Shown here: positions 27,376 to 35,567 of the stretch, in pieces
Layout: each line of letters begins with the position of its first letter
Position numbering within the stretch: the first letter of the stretch is position 1
NCBI RefSeq assembly: GCF_002368415.1
Contig: NZ_AP018290.1
Location: 9,353,717 to 9,417,716 of the forward strand
Direction of reading: 5' to 3'
Length of the DNA: 64,000 bases
DNA from: Calothrix sp. NIES-4105
Lineage (GTDB): Bacteria > Cyanobacteriota > Cyanobacteriia > Cyanobacteriales > Nostocaceae
Position numbers and translations under genes: made by a program
The notes under the pieces: model-generated
Databases searched by the model: none
What the model was told of the DNA's origin: nothing
What the model saw: only the letters and a program-made list of their open reading frames with translations

Positions 27376-27434
27376 GTACGGGCGGGTTAACATATATCCT
27401 AGTACATAGTGTCCAATCTAGTAAACCCGCCCCT
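27376..27434. repeat. TGTACGGGCGGGTTAAC repeat with inverted end
   Basis: Starts TGTACGGGCGGGTTAACA, then TATATCCTAG, and ends CTAGTAAACCCGCCC, making an inverted repeat. A second copy of the left part sits at the window end (63973-64000). Confidence 0.6.
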
Positions 27435-27470
27435 GAACCCCTCCTTTCCTCCTAACTCGTAGGTTTCCTA

Positions 27471-28079
27471 ATGTCAGAGGTTTACACTACAGAGAAATTA
27501 ATCGAAATTTTGCACTCTGAACGTCAAGCTTGTTTAAAAGGACAACGCTTAAAGTTAGACGTGACTGTTTCAGGTAGTCCTGTACTTGACCAGTTTATCC
27601 GTTCAGAAGGGTTACAAAAGTTCACTGCCTATCAAGATTTTAAAGCCGCAATTCATCAATATCAACGCGATAATAATGTATCAGGGATTGTCTGGCGCCG
27701 AGTTACTGCAAAAGGTATAACTTTGAAATATCCTGAAGTAGACGCGCAGTTAGTAGCATTACCTGATGATATTGAAATACTTAAAAATGCCAAAAATTCA
27801 ATATGGGAATTTTGGCAACAAGTAACAGACTCTATGGATTTATTTTTGAGTGTCAACCACGGCAAACAGCATCAACTAATACAAAAAGAAGACTGCGCGC
27901 GTGTACAAGAACGCACAGAATGGGCAGGTTTATTAGTATACGAAAAATCAAACTTTTTAGAAATAGTATTACAATTAGGATGGGGCAAACCCGAAGAAGC
28001 TTGTTATAAAAGAGGCTTTCCCGCATCAGGTAGCGAGTACATCCACGCAGTGAACAAAGGTCAACATCCAATTACTTAA
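27471..28079 (+). CDS. Conserved hypothetical protein, 202 aa
   Basis: 202 residues, soluble, mixed alpha/beta, beginning MSEVYTTEKLIEILHSERQ and containing SVNHGKQHQLIQKEDC and LQLGWGKPEEACYKRGFPASGSEYIHAV. ATG 27471. I do not recognise a characterised family. It stands alone behind an inverted repeat that may carry its promoter region. Confidence 0.7.
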   Translation: MSEVYTTEKLIEILHSERQACLKGQRLKLDVTVSGSPVLDQFIRSEGLQKFTAYQDFKAAIHQYQRDNNVSGIVWRRVTAKGITLKYPEVDAQLVALPDDIEILKNAKNSIWEFWQQVTDSMDLFLSVNHGKQHQLIQKEDCARVQERTEWAGLLVYEKSNFLEIVLQLGWGKPEEACYKRGFPASGSEYIHAVNKGQHPIT

Positions 28080-28102
28080 TAAGCCAAACCATATTATACA
28101 CA

Positions 28103-28129
28103 TCTTGTGGAACGGGCATCCTGCCCGTT
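28103..28129 (+). repeat. CTTGTGG...GGGCATCCTGCCC repeat, copy 2
   Basis: TCTTGTGGAACGGGCATCC followed by TGCCCGTTA; same family as 12684-12712, with one T lost from the loop. Confidence 0.65.
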
Positions 28130-28369
28130 ATTTTACTAAAACCCATAGCATAATATATTTACCACAGAGACACAGAGTACACAAAGTGAATATTTATATT
28201 GTAGAGGCGGCTTGAGTATTGCATCTCTATATTGATATAAAATTTTGTTAAGAGAAAAATACAACATTAAGAAGCTAGCAATATGAGTAGAGGAGAAGTA
28301 AAAAAGCTCTGAAAAATTATAAGATTGTTGACATATAAATTTTTACATCTGTATTGGAGTGTTTCACAG

Positions 28370-28633
28370 ATGGATGAGCAGTCAGACCTTCAACTGACAT
28401 CAGGTGGTTTGAAAAAGTTAGGTAATCTTGTTAATCTAAAAGATAGTACTGTTGCTAATGCAATTAAAGAGCGTGGTGGAGGCCAAGGTCAAGTTAATCA
28501 GGTACGAAGTGATTATCAAAGTCTCAAAGTCGGTGAATTAGCCAATATGGCAGCAGCAGGAGATGCAGAAGCTGAGACTGCTATAAAAATTATTAAACAA
28601 GCGAATAAAAAACGTGAAAAGTATGGTAATTAA
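28370..28633 (+). CDS. Small hypothetical protein, 87 aa
   Basis: ATG 28370 is preferred; the frame extends to 28325 but only with a hydrophobic unlikely leader. 87 residues, hydrophilic, with a Gly-rich turn (KERGGGQGQVNQ) and a basic C terminus (KIIKQANKKREK). It overlaps the next gene by 11 bp, so the two are probably co-translated. Its GDAEAETAIKIIKQ repeat-like helix is reminiscent of polymorphic-toxin C termini, but no assignment is made. Confidence 0.65.
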   Translation: MDEQSDLQLTSGGLKKLGNLVNLKDSTVANAIKERGGGQGQVNQVRSDYQSLKVGELANMAAAGDAEAETAIKIIKQANKKREKYGN

Positions 28634-29045
28634 TGAATTTCCTATTGGACAAGAGCTAAAAGCAATATCAATTATAGAAGATAAAGAATTTCAAAGCGAT
28701 GAACTCTGTTTTGATAAAGTTCAGTTTTTATTTAAAGATACGGCAGTTACATTAACGCCAATCATCGATACTGACGAAATTAACATAAGTCAAGAAAGTA
28801 ATGTTAACTTTTCTGCGGTAGATACTCCACCTTGGTGCAAGCATTTTCTTGGCAAAAAGCTTATGACTTTGTGGGTGTGCGAAAATGACCAAGGCTACCA
28901 AGACCAAGTAATTTTTGCGTTTGAAAATCTACGTCCCAGTATAGCCTTTGTGGCTGAAGGTTCTGTTATTAAAGCGTTTCGGCAAGAACTAGTGCGTGTA
29001 GTTAGCGCTACAAATTCACATTTCCATACTGAGGTATCCCATTAA
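28623..29045 (+). CDS. DUF6334-like protein, 140 aa
   Basis: 140 residues from ATG 28623 (in-frame GTG 28614 also possible). Pattern FPIGQELKAI ... WCKHFLGKKLMTLWVCENDQGYQDQVIFAFE fits DUF6334, small proteins often encoded beside polymorphic toxins as possible immunity proteins. Overlap with the preceding small ORF suggests a toxin-tail/immunity-like pair, an inference only. Confidence 0.6.
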   Translation: MVINEFPIGQELKAISIIEDKEFQSDELCFDKVQFLFKDTAVTLTPIIDTDEINISQESNVNFSAVDTPPWCKHFLGKKLMTLWVCENDQGYQDQVIFAFENLRPSIAFVAEGSVIKAFRQELVRVVSATNSHFHTEVSH

Positions 29046-29104
29046 CGTATACCAAGCTATAGAATCTGAGGCAAAATAGATATATATAGCATTGCTACCG
29101 TTAA

Positions 29105-30301
29105 ATGAGTTATTGCCTAAACCCCCGTTGTCCAAAACCAGAAAATACAGGTGACGTAAAATTTTGCTTGACTTGCGGCGCCAAGTTACTGCTGAAGGAT
29201 AGATATCGTGCAGTAAAACCACTTGGGCAAGGTGGTTTCGGCAGGACTTTTTTAGCTGTCGATGAAGATAAACCTTCCAGACCCCAATGTGTAATTAAGC
29301 AATTTTATCCGCAAGCGCAAGGAACAAGTACAGTACAAAAAGCGGTGGAGTTGTTCAACCAGGAAGCAATGCGTCTCGATGAGTTGGGTGAACATCCGCA
29401 AATTCCTGATTTATTTGCTTACTTGACTCAAGAAGATAGACAGTATTTAGTACAAGAATTTATAGACGGGTATAACTTAGCACAGGAGTTAGCACGGCAA
29501 GGCGCCTACAACCAAACAAAAATTCGTCATCTTCTCGATGATTTATTGCCTGTGCTGCAATTTTGTCACGCGCGTCATGTAATTCACCGTGATATCAAAC
29601 CTGAAAATATTATCCGGCGCCGTGGATTACCTGGGCGTTCGACTGTAATTAGCGAAAATAATCCTGGTAATTTATTTTTAGTAGACTTTGGCGCCTCAAA
29701 AGTCGCTACAAACGAAGATGTTAATAAAACAGGTACAAGTATTGGCTCTCCTGAATATGTGGCGCCAGAGCAAATTCGTGGTAAAGCTTTATTTGCCAGT
29801 GATATATATAGTCTAGGTGTAACTTGTATACATCTACTAACTGGAAAATCACCTTTTGACTTGCATGATATTCATAACGACGTTTGGATATGGCGCCAGT
29901 ATTTAAAGTCATCCATCAGTAATGAACTAGCGAGCGTCCTCGATAAAATGATTGAAACAATCCCCGCACGACGCTATCAAACAGTAGACGAAGTATTACA
30001 AGATTTACACAACTGGGCGCCAAGCACGAACTATCAGCCACCAAGTAAACCTATAATCAGTACTAATACCCAACCAGCAACTAACAACACATCACAAACA
30101 AATAATCATTTAATACCAACAGCCGCAAGTATAAGTCAAATAGATACAGAATTAGAAGAAATAAAGACAATGTTCATGAGCGGGAGCAAGCCTAAGAATA
30201 ATTCTCAATCTCAACCGCAAACAGGCGCCCCTAAAACTACGAGTAAAATTGATGAAGAATTAGAAGAAATTCGTAGCAAGTTTTTGGGGAATAATCCATG
30301 A
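29105..30301 (+). CDS. Ser/Thr protein kinase with N-terminal 4-Cys motif
   Basis: 398 residues. It starts with the cyanobacterial 4-Cys knuckle (CLNPRCPKPEN...FCLTCG, residues 4-24), then a complete Hanks kinase: glycine loop GQGGFGRTF at 41-49, K65, HRDIKPEN with D163, DFG at 194-196 and APEQI. After about 300 the tail is Asn/Gln/Pro-rich and carries two copies of an acidic helix (IDTELEEIKTMF and IDEELEEIRSKF). No membrane segment, so cytosolic. Targets unknown. Confidence 0.93.
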   Translation: MSYCLNPRCPKPENTGDVKFCLTCGAKLLLKDRYRAVKPLGQGGFGRTFLAVDEDKPSRPQCVIKQFYPQAQGTSTVQKAVELFNQEAMRLDELGEHPQIPDLFAYLTQEDRQYLVQEFIDGYNLAQELARQGAYNQTKIRHLLDDLLPVLQFCHARHVIHRDIKPENIIRRRGLPGRSTVISENNPGNLFLVDFGASKVATNEDVNKTGTSIGSPEYVAPEQIRGKALFASDIYSLGVTCIHLLTGKSPFDLHDIHNDVWIWRQYLKSSISNELASVLDKMIETIPARRYQTVDEVLQDLHNWAPSTNYQPPSKPIISTNTQPATNNTSQTNNHLIPTAASISQIDTELEEIKTMFMSGSKPKNNSQSQPQTGAPKTTSKIDEELEEIRSKFLGNNP

Positions 30302-30349
30302 TAATTATGTATATTTAATCACATGCAAATCAATTAAAAAAATTATAAT

Positions 30350-30928
30350 ATGTATCTTACGCAATTAGAAGAAGCGCTAAATGAAAATACACCTGCTGGA
30401 AATTTGCGAAAGTTGGTAAGAGAAATAGACGAAAGAAATTTTTCGTCTAGTGGCGATGGTAATATTTGTAGAGCAATTGCAAAAAATCCCAATACACCAC
30501 CTGATATTTTAAAAGAATTATTTTCAGAACATGGTTATCCGTTTGATGTTTTAAACAATCCTATTTTAGATTTGTTATTGTTGGAAAACCCCAATTTTAT
30601 CAATGAACTGTTTGAAAATCATAAATATCATTATTACGACGATACAATAGAACCTTTTTTTTGTCTTGATGAATGGGCTGCATCTCACAAAAATAAGTTT
30701 ATACGTATTGCAGTCGCAAAGAACCCAGAAGCTTTAGAAACCGTTTTAGAAGAATTAGTGCAAGATAATGATAGAGACGTTCGTCTTGCGGTAGTTAATA
30801 ATATGAGGGTTGGATTTGATATTCTTAAAAAATTCTTTGAGGACGAAGATAAGGAAGTTCGTTATGCTGCAATGAATAAGTATAAAACAATATCTGACCG
30901 TAATATGTTACTCAAAGATTGGTTTTAA
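30350..30928 (+). CDS. HEAT/LRV-repeat protein, 192 aa
   Basis: 192 residues with leucine-rich-variant/HEAT-like units: NICRAIAKNPNTPPDILKELF, FIRIAVAKNPEALETVLEEL, DVRLAVVNNMRVGFDILKKFF and EVRYAAMNKY. Such solenoids bind proteins. ATG 30350, 48 bp after the Ser/Thr kinase stop on the same strand, so it may be co-transcribed. No GGCGCC site lies within it, unlike most neighbours. Confidence 0.75.
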   Translation: MYLTQLEEALNENTPAGNLRKLVREIDERNFSSSGDGNICRAIAKNPNTPPDILKELFSEHGYPFDVLNNPILDLLLLENPNFINELFENHKYHYYDDTIEPFFCLDEWAASHKNKFIRIAVAKNPEALETVLEELVQDNDRDVRLAVVNNMRVGFDILKKFFEDEDKEVRYAAMNKYKTISDRNMLLKDWF

Positions 30929-31332
30929 CAACTAGCATTATATTCAGAACTTTTTCAGAACTTTTCAAACTAAAAGTCAACTCGACGAAAAATCAGATAA
31001 ATTTACACTCTCCTTTTGAAAAATGCTCTTTAACAATAGGTAAATACTACTCTTTATTGGGTATTACCCTCAGTCACGTAGAATTATAACTCTATAGATA
31101 AGTACGAAAAAAAAATCTGCACTATGTATAATTTTATAATTTCATGAGAGTAAATCTACCAATAGTATTTTGCTTGAGAGCAAACAAGTCTGGGGATCAG
31201 ATAAAGGCAATAGTACTTATCAAACTTGAATGGGGTTCTGGGCACCGACATGTCAAAGACAGTAATTTGTAGGGTGGGCAATGCCCACCTTACCCCAGAA
31301 GCCCGATGCATTCTGGTTAGATAACAGATGGG
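30929..31332. other. 400-bp spacer between convergent genes
   Basis: AT-rich, no credible ORF. The only clear structure is the GGTGGGCA hairpin at 31273-31289. The rest shows nothing recognisable. Confidence 0.5.
31273..31289. repeat. GGTGGGCA-N-TGCCCACC hairpin, copy 2
   Basis: 8-bp perfect arms, one-base loop (A). Lies 44 bp past the gnd stop codon on the minus strand, a likely transcript end. Confidence 0.7.
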
Positions 31333-32763
31333 TTATTTCTTAGATTCGGTAATAGGTACCCATTCGGTGTGGAACGTACCAGCTTTGTCGATGCGCTGAT
31401 AAGTGTGGGCACCGAAGTAGTCGCGTTGTGCCTGAGTGAGGTTTTGAGGCAATCTGTCGCGACGGTAGCTATCGAAGTAATCTAACGAAGCGCTAAACGC
31501 AGGAACAGGGATACCCATTTGTGCTGCGCTCATGATAACTTCACGCCAAGCAGTTTGTCTGTCAAGAATGGTTTGCTTAAATTCTGGTGCTAACAACAAG
31601 TTTGCCAAAGACGCATTTTCATCGTATGCGTGTTTGATTTTATTTAAGAAGCCAGCACGAATAATACAACCACCTTTCCAAATTCGAGCCAACTCGCCTA
31701 ATTTTAAATTCCAGTTATAGGTAGTAGAAGCGGTACCTAGTAACGCCATACCTTGCGCGTAAGAACAAATCTTCGAGCAGTAAAGCGCATCGCGGACTTT
31801 GTTAACAAACGCTTTGACATCTCCACTGTAGCTACCACTTGGGCCAGTAAGTTGCTTCGATGCTGCAATACGCTCGTCACGAATTGATGACATAATCCGA
31901 GCATTAACTGCGGCAACGATTGTTGGGATAGCAACACCTAGTTCCAAAGCAGTTTGTACAGTCCAACGTCCAGTTCCCTTTTGTCCTGCTGCGTCAACAA
32001 TTAACTCAACGAGGGGTTTCTTGGTGTCGGGGTCGATGTATGGGAAAATGTTCGAGGTAATCTCAATCAAGAATGAATTGAGTTCGTCGGTAGTATTCCA
32101 CTCTTTGAATACATCGTGAAGCTGGGTATGGTCGAGTCCTGCAACGTTTTTGAGCAAGTCGTATGCTTCAGCAATTAGCTGCATATCACCATACTCAATA
32201 CCGTTGTGAACCATTTTCACATAGTGACCCGAACCACCAGGACCAATATAGGTTACACAAGGACCATCATCAACTTGAGCCGCAACTTTTGTAAAAATGG
32301 GAGACAAGTATTGATAAGAACTATCAGTTCCACCGGGCATTAGCGAAGGGCCATTAAGGGCGCCTTCTTCACCACCACTCACACCCATACCGATGTAGCG
32401 TAAACCAGTAGGTTCTAATTCGCGGGTGCGTCGGTCGGTATCTTCAAACCAAGAGTTACCACCATCAATGATAATATCGCCTTCATCGAGCATAGGCTTG
32501 AGTTGCTCGATAACCGCATCAACAGGTTTACCTGCTTGCACCATCACCAAAATACGACGGGGACGTTCTAGGGCAGCGACAAAATCCTTCAAATCAAAAG
32601 CCGCTTTGACGTTCCGACCTCCGGCGCGGTTCGCCATGAAGGCATCAGTTTTTTCTCTCGAACGGTTGTAAACCGCGATTGGGAAGCCGTTACGTTCTAC
32701 GTTAAGCGCGATATTCTCGCCCATAACAGCTAGACCAATCACACCAAAGCTTTGCAATGTCAT
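31333..32763 (-). CDS. gnd: 6-phosphogluconate dehydrogenase, decarboxylating
   Basis: 476 residues. Oxidises 6-phosphogluconate to ribulose-5-phosphate plus CO2 with NADP, the second oxidative step of the pentose phosphate pathway, which supplies NADPH in the dark and in heterocysts. Rossmann motif GLAVMGENIALN at 10-21, NRS at 33-35, substrate motif GSGHYVKMVHNGIEYGDMQ with the catalytic Lys, and QKGTGRWT near 260. Start ATG 32763. Confidence 0.97.
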   Translation of the reverse strand: MTLQSFGVIGLAVMGENIALNVERNGFPIAVYNRSREKTDAFMANRAGGRNVKAAFDLKDFVAALERPRRILVMVQAGKPVDAVIEQLKPMLDEGDIIIDGGNSWFEDTDRRTRELEPTGLRYIGMGVSGGEEGALNGPSLMPGGTDSSYQYLSPIFTKVAAQVDDGPCVTYIGPGGSGHYVKMVHNGIEYGDMQLIAEAYDLLKNVAGLDHTQLHDVFKEWNTTDELNSFLIEITSNIFPYIDPDTKKPLVELIVDAAGQKGTGRWTVQTALELGVAIPTIVAAVNARIMSSIRDERIAASKQLTGPSGSYSGDVKAFVNKVRDALYCSKICSYAQGMALLGTASTTYNWNLKLGELARIWKGGCIIRAGFLNKIKHAYDENASLANLLLAPEFKQTILDRQTAWREVIMSAAQMGIPVPAFSASLDYFDSYRRDRLPQNLTQAQRDYFGAHTYQRIDKAGTFHTEWVPITESKK

Positions 32764-32950
32764 AATCCTATTGGCTAATTGCTGTTCCTTTCATTCTTTA
32801 GGGTAGTCCGAGAATTTGGCTTCTCCCCTAAAGAAGACATTAAGAGTTATAGCGCAGAGTAAAAATACATTGCCAACACACATAAAATATTTAAATTTGT
32901 ATCTAGGTAGACTTTCCCTTGCAAAAATCCCTAAATTGAAATAAATATAG

Positions 32951-32993
32951 TGCTGAGTGTAGAGTGTAAAGTGCTGAGTGCTGAGTGCTGAGT
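32951..32993. repeat. TGCTGAG heptamer tract
   Basis: TGCTGAG, diverged copies, then three more TGCTGAG units. Complementary to the tract at 33117-33148, so a long hairpin across 200 bp is possible. Confidence 0.75.
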
Positions 32994-33116
32994 GAAGAAA
33001 AGTTAGCTGATAACATAAGTTCATTTTGAATTCATACTCTTGAAATCACAACCTTGCACTCTAAAAACTGTTTAATAAATAAGTAAATATTATCTAATCA
33101 TAAAATTTTATACTCA

Positions 33117-33148
33117 CTACTCAGCACTCAGCACTCAGCACTCGTCAC
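33117..33148. repeat. CTCAGCA heptamer tract (inverse of TGCTGAG)
   Basis: ACTCACTACTCAGCACTC followed by further CAGCACT units, ending 22 bp before the ycf66 start codon. Confidence 0.75.
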
Positions 33149-33169
33149 TTTTATTAGGAGTACATAAAA

Positions 33170-33889
33170 ATGCTGGCATATGTCCTAGCTCTAACAGTTG
33201 GAATCGGTAGTATCGCGCTATACGTAGCAGCTTTCTTTTTTCCTGAAATCCACAAAAAGAATGATTTTATTTGGAGTGGTGTAGGTTTATTTTATGCACT
33301 GGTATTATGGATATTCGCGCGCCGCATTAGTGGAGGTCTTTTACTCGGACACATTGCCAACGTCTCGCTTCTATATTGGTTTGGCTGGCAAACTTTTGCA
33401 CTACGTCGTCAAGTTGTACCAGTTGGACAGCGAACTCCCCTACCCAGTGCAGAAGAACTCAAAATAGATGGTAACAAGCTTTCCTTACCCCAACGTCTAG
33501 GGCAACTACAAAGAAGTATTGGTGGCGCCTTGTCCGGTGCAAAAAACAAAGCACAGCAAACCATCAAAAAAACCCAACCACGAGATACAACTTCGGCAAC
33601 CGCGTCACCCGCACAAATTATCGATGCACTAACCGAAGAGGCGCCTGCAACATCAGCACCAACCGATATAGTAAATTCAACAATTGAAATCAAACCAGCA
33701 CCTAATACTACCGTTACTAATTCTGTAGTTAAGGTTGATACAAAGAAGTCCTCACAACCTACCGCAGAAACCAAAATAGCAGAACCCACTCCAGAAACAG
33801 TAGAAGCAGCACAAATACCAACCGAAGAGGCGCCACTTCCCCCAGTTGAAGAAATAGCCCCCGACGCAGAACCACCTGGAGAAAGTTGA
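33170..33889 (+). CDS. ycf66: Ycf66 family protein
   Basis: 239 residues. Three hydrophobic helices at the N terminus (YVLALTVGIGSIALYVAAFF, WSGVGLFYALVLWIFARR, GHIANVSLLYWFGWQTFALR) match the cyanobacterial/chloroplast Ycf66 family; the C-terminal half is Pro/Thr/Glu-rich and disordered. Function unknown, membrane protein. TTAGGAG lies upstream of ATG 33170. The TGA stop falls inside the left end of a MITE-like element, so the element may have set the present C terminus. Confidence 0.9.
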   Translation: MLAYVLALTVGIGSIALYVAAFFFPEIHKKNDFIWSGVGLFYALVLWIFARRISGGLLLGHIANVSLLYWFGWQTFALRRQVVPVGQRTPLPSAEELKIDGNKLSLPQRLGQLQRSIGGALSGAKNKAQQTIKKTQPRDTTSATASPAQIIDALTEEAPATSAPTDIVNSTIEIKPAPNTTVTNSVVKVDTKKSSQPTAETKIAEPTPETVEAAQIPTEEAPLPPVEEIAPDAEPPGES

Positions 33890-34257
33890 TCCCCCCCAAC
33901 CCCCCCGCGTGGAAGGGGGGCTGTTTCATTCTTGAAAGAAAATTAAATTAAGTTTCAACTTCCTACGAGATTATCCTTAATTTCTGTCTCTGACTTTGTG
34001 CCCTTTGTGACATGCAGTGGTTTATTTCTTTGATGAACCACGTAATCCGGAGGATTTCCCGCTTTCTTAGACACAAAGAACACAAAGGGTAATAGCTATT
34101 ATCCTTTTTAGAATGAAACGGCCCTGCCCGCGAGTTCGGGGGGGCTAAGAAAAAACCCTCTTATTCCTCCTTATTAAGGGCTATATTAAGGGCTATATTA
34201 AAGGCTAAGAACCCCCTCTTGTTCCCCCCTTCCACGCGGGGGGCTAGGGGGGATCAA
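33886..34257. mobile_element. MITE-like element, 372 bp, with long C/G inverted ends
   Basis: The left end TTGATCCCCCCCAACCCC and right end CTAGGGGGGATCAA are inverted; CGCGTGGAAGGGGGG and CCCCCCTTCCACGCG extend the pairing. An inner pair, TGTTTCATTCT and AGAATGAAAC, is nested. The centre holds GACATGCAGTGGTTTAT, shared with the 9001-9265 element. No transposase. Confidence 0.65.
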
Positions 34258-34272
34258 ATAATTTATTAACAT

Positions 34273-34887
34273 ATGTCATACAGCGACTTCACAAAAATAG
34301 ACCAAGCTGTTACCGCTCTCGAACTAACAGTAGAAGATATTCCCCACTTATTTAGTCAAATACCACTAATAGAACCCTCGCAACGGCTAAAAGAAACACT
34401 AGAAGAAAGCTTAGACTTAGCAGCAAGCATCAGTACCGAAAAAGCACGTTCAGAATTGATAATCACGCCCATCTTGCTAGAAATACGGCGCCTATTCAAA
34501 AATAAAATTGGCTATTTTTCGGGCAACACATTTAATATTGATGCATCAAAAGGGCTAACAGGCGCCTGTGACTTCATCTTAAGTGCATCTAACAACCAAT
34601 CACTCATCACAGCACCTGTACTAACTTTAGTAGAAGCCAAGGATAACGATATTAGTATTGGACTAGGGCAATGTGTAGCACAAATGGTAGGCGCCCAAAT
34701 ATTTAACGCTCGTAAGGGAGCAGAACAGAAAATTATCTACGGTGCAGTATCAACAGGCACTAACTGGAAATTTTTGACATTAGAAGGTAATTTAGTCAAA
34801 ATCGACTTAACCGAATATTTTATCAATCAAATTGACAAAATCTTAGGTATTCTCGCTGAACCTTTTAAGCTTTATTACGGAAGCTAG
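34273..34887 (+). CDS. PD-(D/E)XK nuclease-like protein, 204 aa
   Basis: 204 residues. ARSELIITPILLEIRRLF is followed by LTGACDFILSAS and TLVEAKDNDISIGLGQCVAQM. The spacing E ... D ... ExK fits the PD-(D/E)XK fold found in restriction-like nucleases and their inactive relatives. Proteins of this type are common in cyanobacteria and mostly uncharacterised. ATG 34273 lies 15 bp past a MITE-like element. Nuclease activity is a guess from the fold. Confidence 0.65.
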   Translation: MSYSDFTKIDQAVTALELTVEDIPHLFSQIPLIEPSQRLKETLEESLDLAASISTEKARSELIITPILLEIRRLFKNKIGYFSGNTFNIDASKGLTGACDFILSASNNQSLITAPVLTLVEAKDNDISIGLGQCVAQMVGAQIFNARKGAEQKIIYGAVSTGTNWKFLTLEGNLVKIDLTEYFINQIDKILGILAEPFKLYYGS

Positions 34888-35177
34888 TTAATAACCTGCT
34901 AATTTATTTACCTGTATATATAACGTACCGTTTCTAATTTTCTCCACAATTGGATGTTGAATATTATCTGATTGAGGTTTATTAATATCATGCCAATCTT
35001 GCCATATTTGTGCTGCTGCGTCGGTGAAATCTTTGGAAACACTCGACCACCTTGGATTATCTTCTCTTTGCCACAAGCTGTAAATAAATTTTATAACTTT
35101 TTCGGTAGAGTAATTATCAGATTGCTCGAATAATTTATCTTAGCTCTTTCTATAGTTGAAGGTATGCTAATACTCAT
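34888..35177 (-). pseudogene. Frameshifted small hypothetical gene
   Basis: From ATG 35177 the minus strand reads MSISIPSTIERA, then the frame must shift by one base near 35142 to continue KLFEQSDNYSTEKVIKF and YSLWQREDNPRWSSVSKDF to the stop at 34888. Only the second half is open as an ORF, without an ATG. The joined product would be about 96 residues, helical and Trp-rich, family unknown. Single-base loss or sequencing error are both possible. Confidence 0.4.
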
Positions 35178-35343
35178 ACTTATATTCAGCCCTAATAACT
35201 CCAAATTGAATGAGCAAGTAAAAAACATCTGTAACCTATTTGTATGGGCTATATATTTTATTGAATATGTCCAAGAATTAGGCTCATCAGAGAAAGACGA
35301 AAAGCCCGAAAATAACAAACATAATCAAAAGGATGGAGGATAG
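35164..35343 (+). CDS. Possible 59-aa protein (overlaps the pseudogene)
   Basis: ATG 35164 to TAG 35343. Hydrophobic start (MLILILIFSPNN), amphipathic middle (KNICNLFVWAIYFIEYVQEL), acidic/Lys/Asn-rich tail. GAAGG is too close to the ATG for a normal ribosome site. It conflicts at its left edge with the minus-strand pseudogene, so low confidence. Confidence 0.25.
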   Translation: MLILILIFSPNNSKLNEQVKNICNLFVWAIYFIEYVQELGSSEKDEKPENNKHNQKDGG

Positions 35344-35386
35344 TAGGGTGTAATCAGGCAAAATAATCCTTTGCGCTTGTATGTAG

Positions 35387-35406
35387 AGACGCAAAATTTT
35401 GCGTCT
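35387..35406. repeat. AGAC...GTCT palindrome, copy 5
   Basis: Perfect 20-nt palindrome AGACGCAAAATTTTGCGTCT. Confidence 0.75.
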
Positions 35407-35567
35407 CCACAACTCCAACCGTGTCTCTTAGTACATTTGCCTTTAAATCTTTAAAAAATAAGTGTGCTAACTAAGCTTGTATAGTTAAGTATAGGCGCCA
35501 TCTATATAATATAATTACTATAAAGCCAGATTTTTAGTCACACACTAGTTTGAATCTCAAATAATTT

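Larger units (their letters stand above)
32764..33169. other. Spacer upstream of gnd and ycf66 with facing heptamer tracts
   Basis: Between divergent gnd and ycf66. Holds STRR tracts in opposite orientation (32951-32993 and 33117-33148). A 77-codon ORF across it is low-quality and not annotated. Both promoters must lie here; none was resolved. Confidence 0.55.

Noticed and set aside
32791-33024. 77-codon minus-strand ORF
   Set aside because: Made of STRR heptamers and AT-rich spacer; composition not protein-like.
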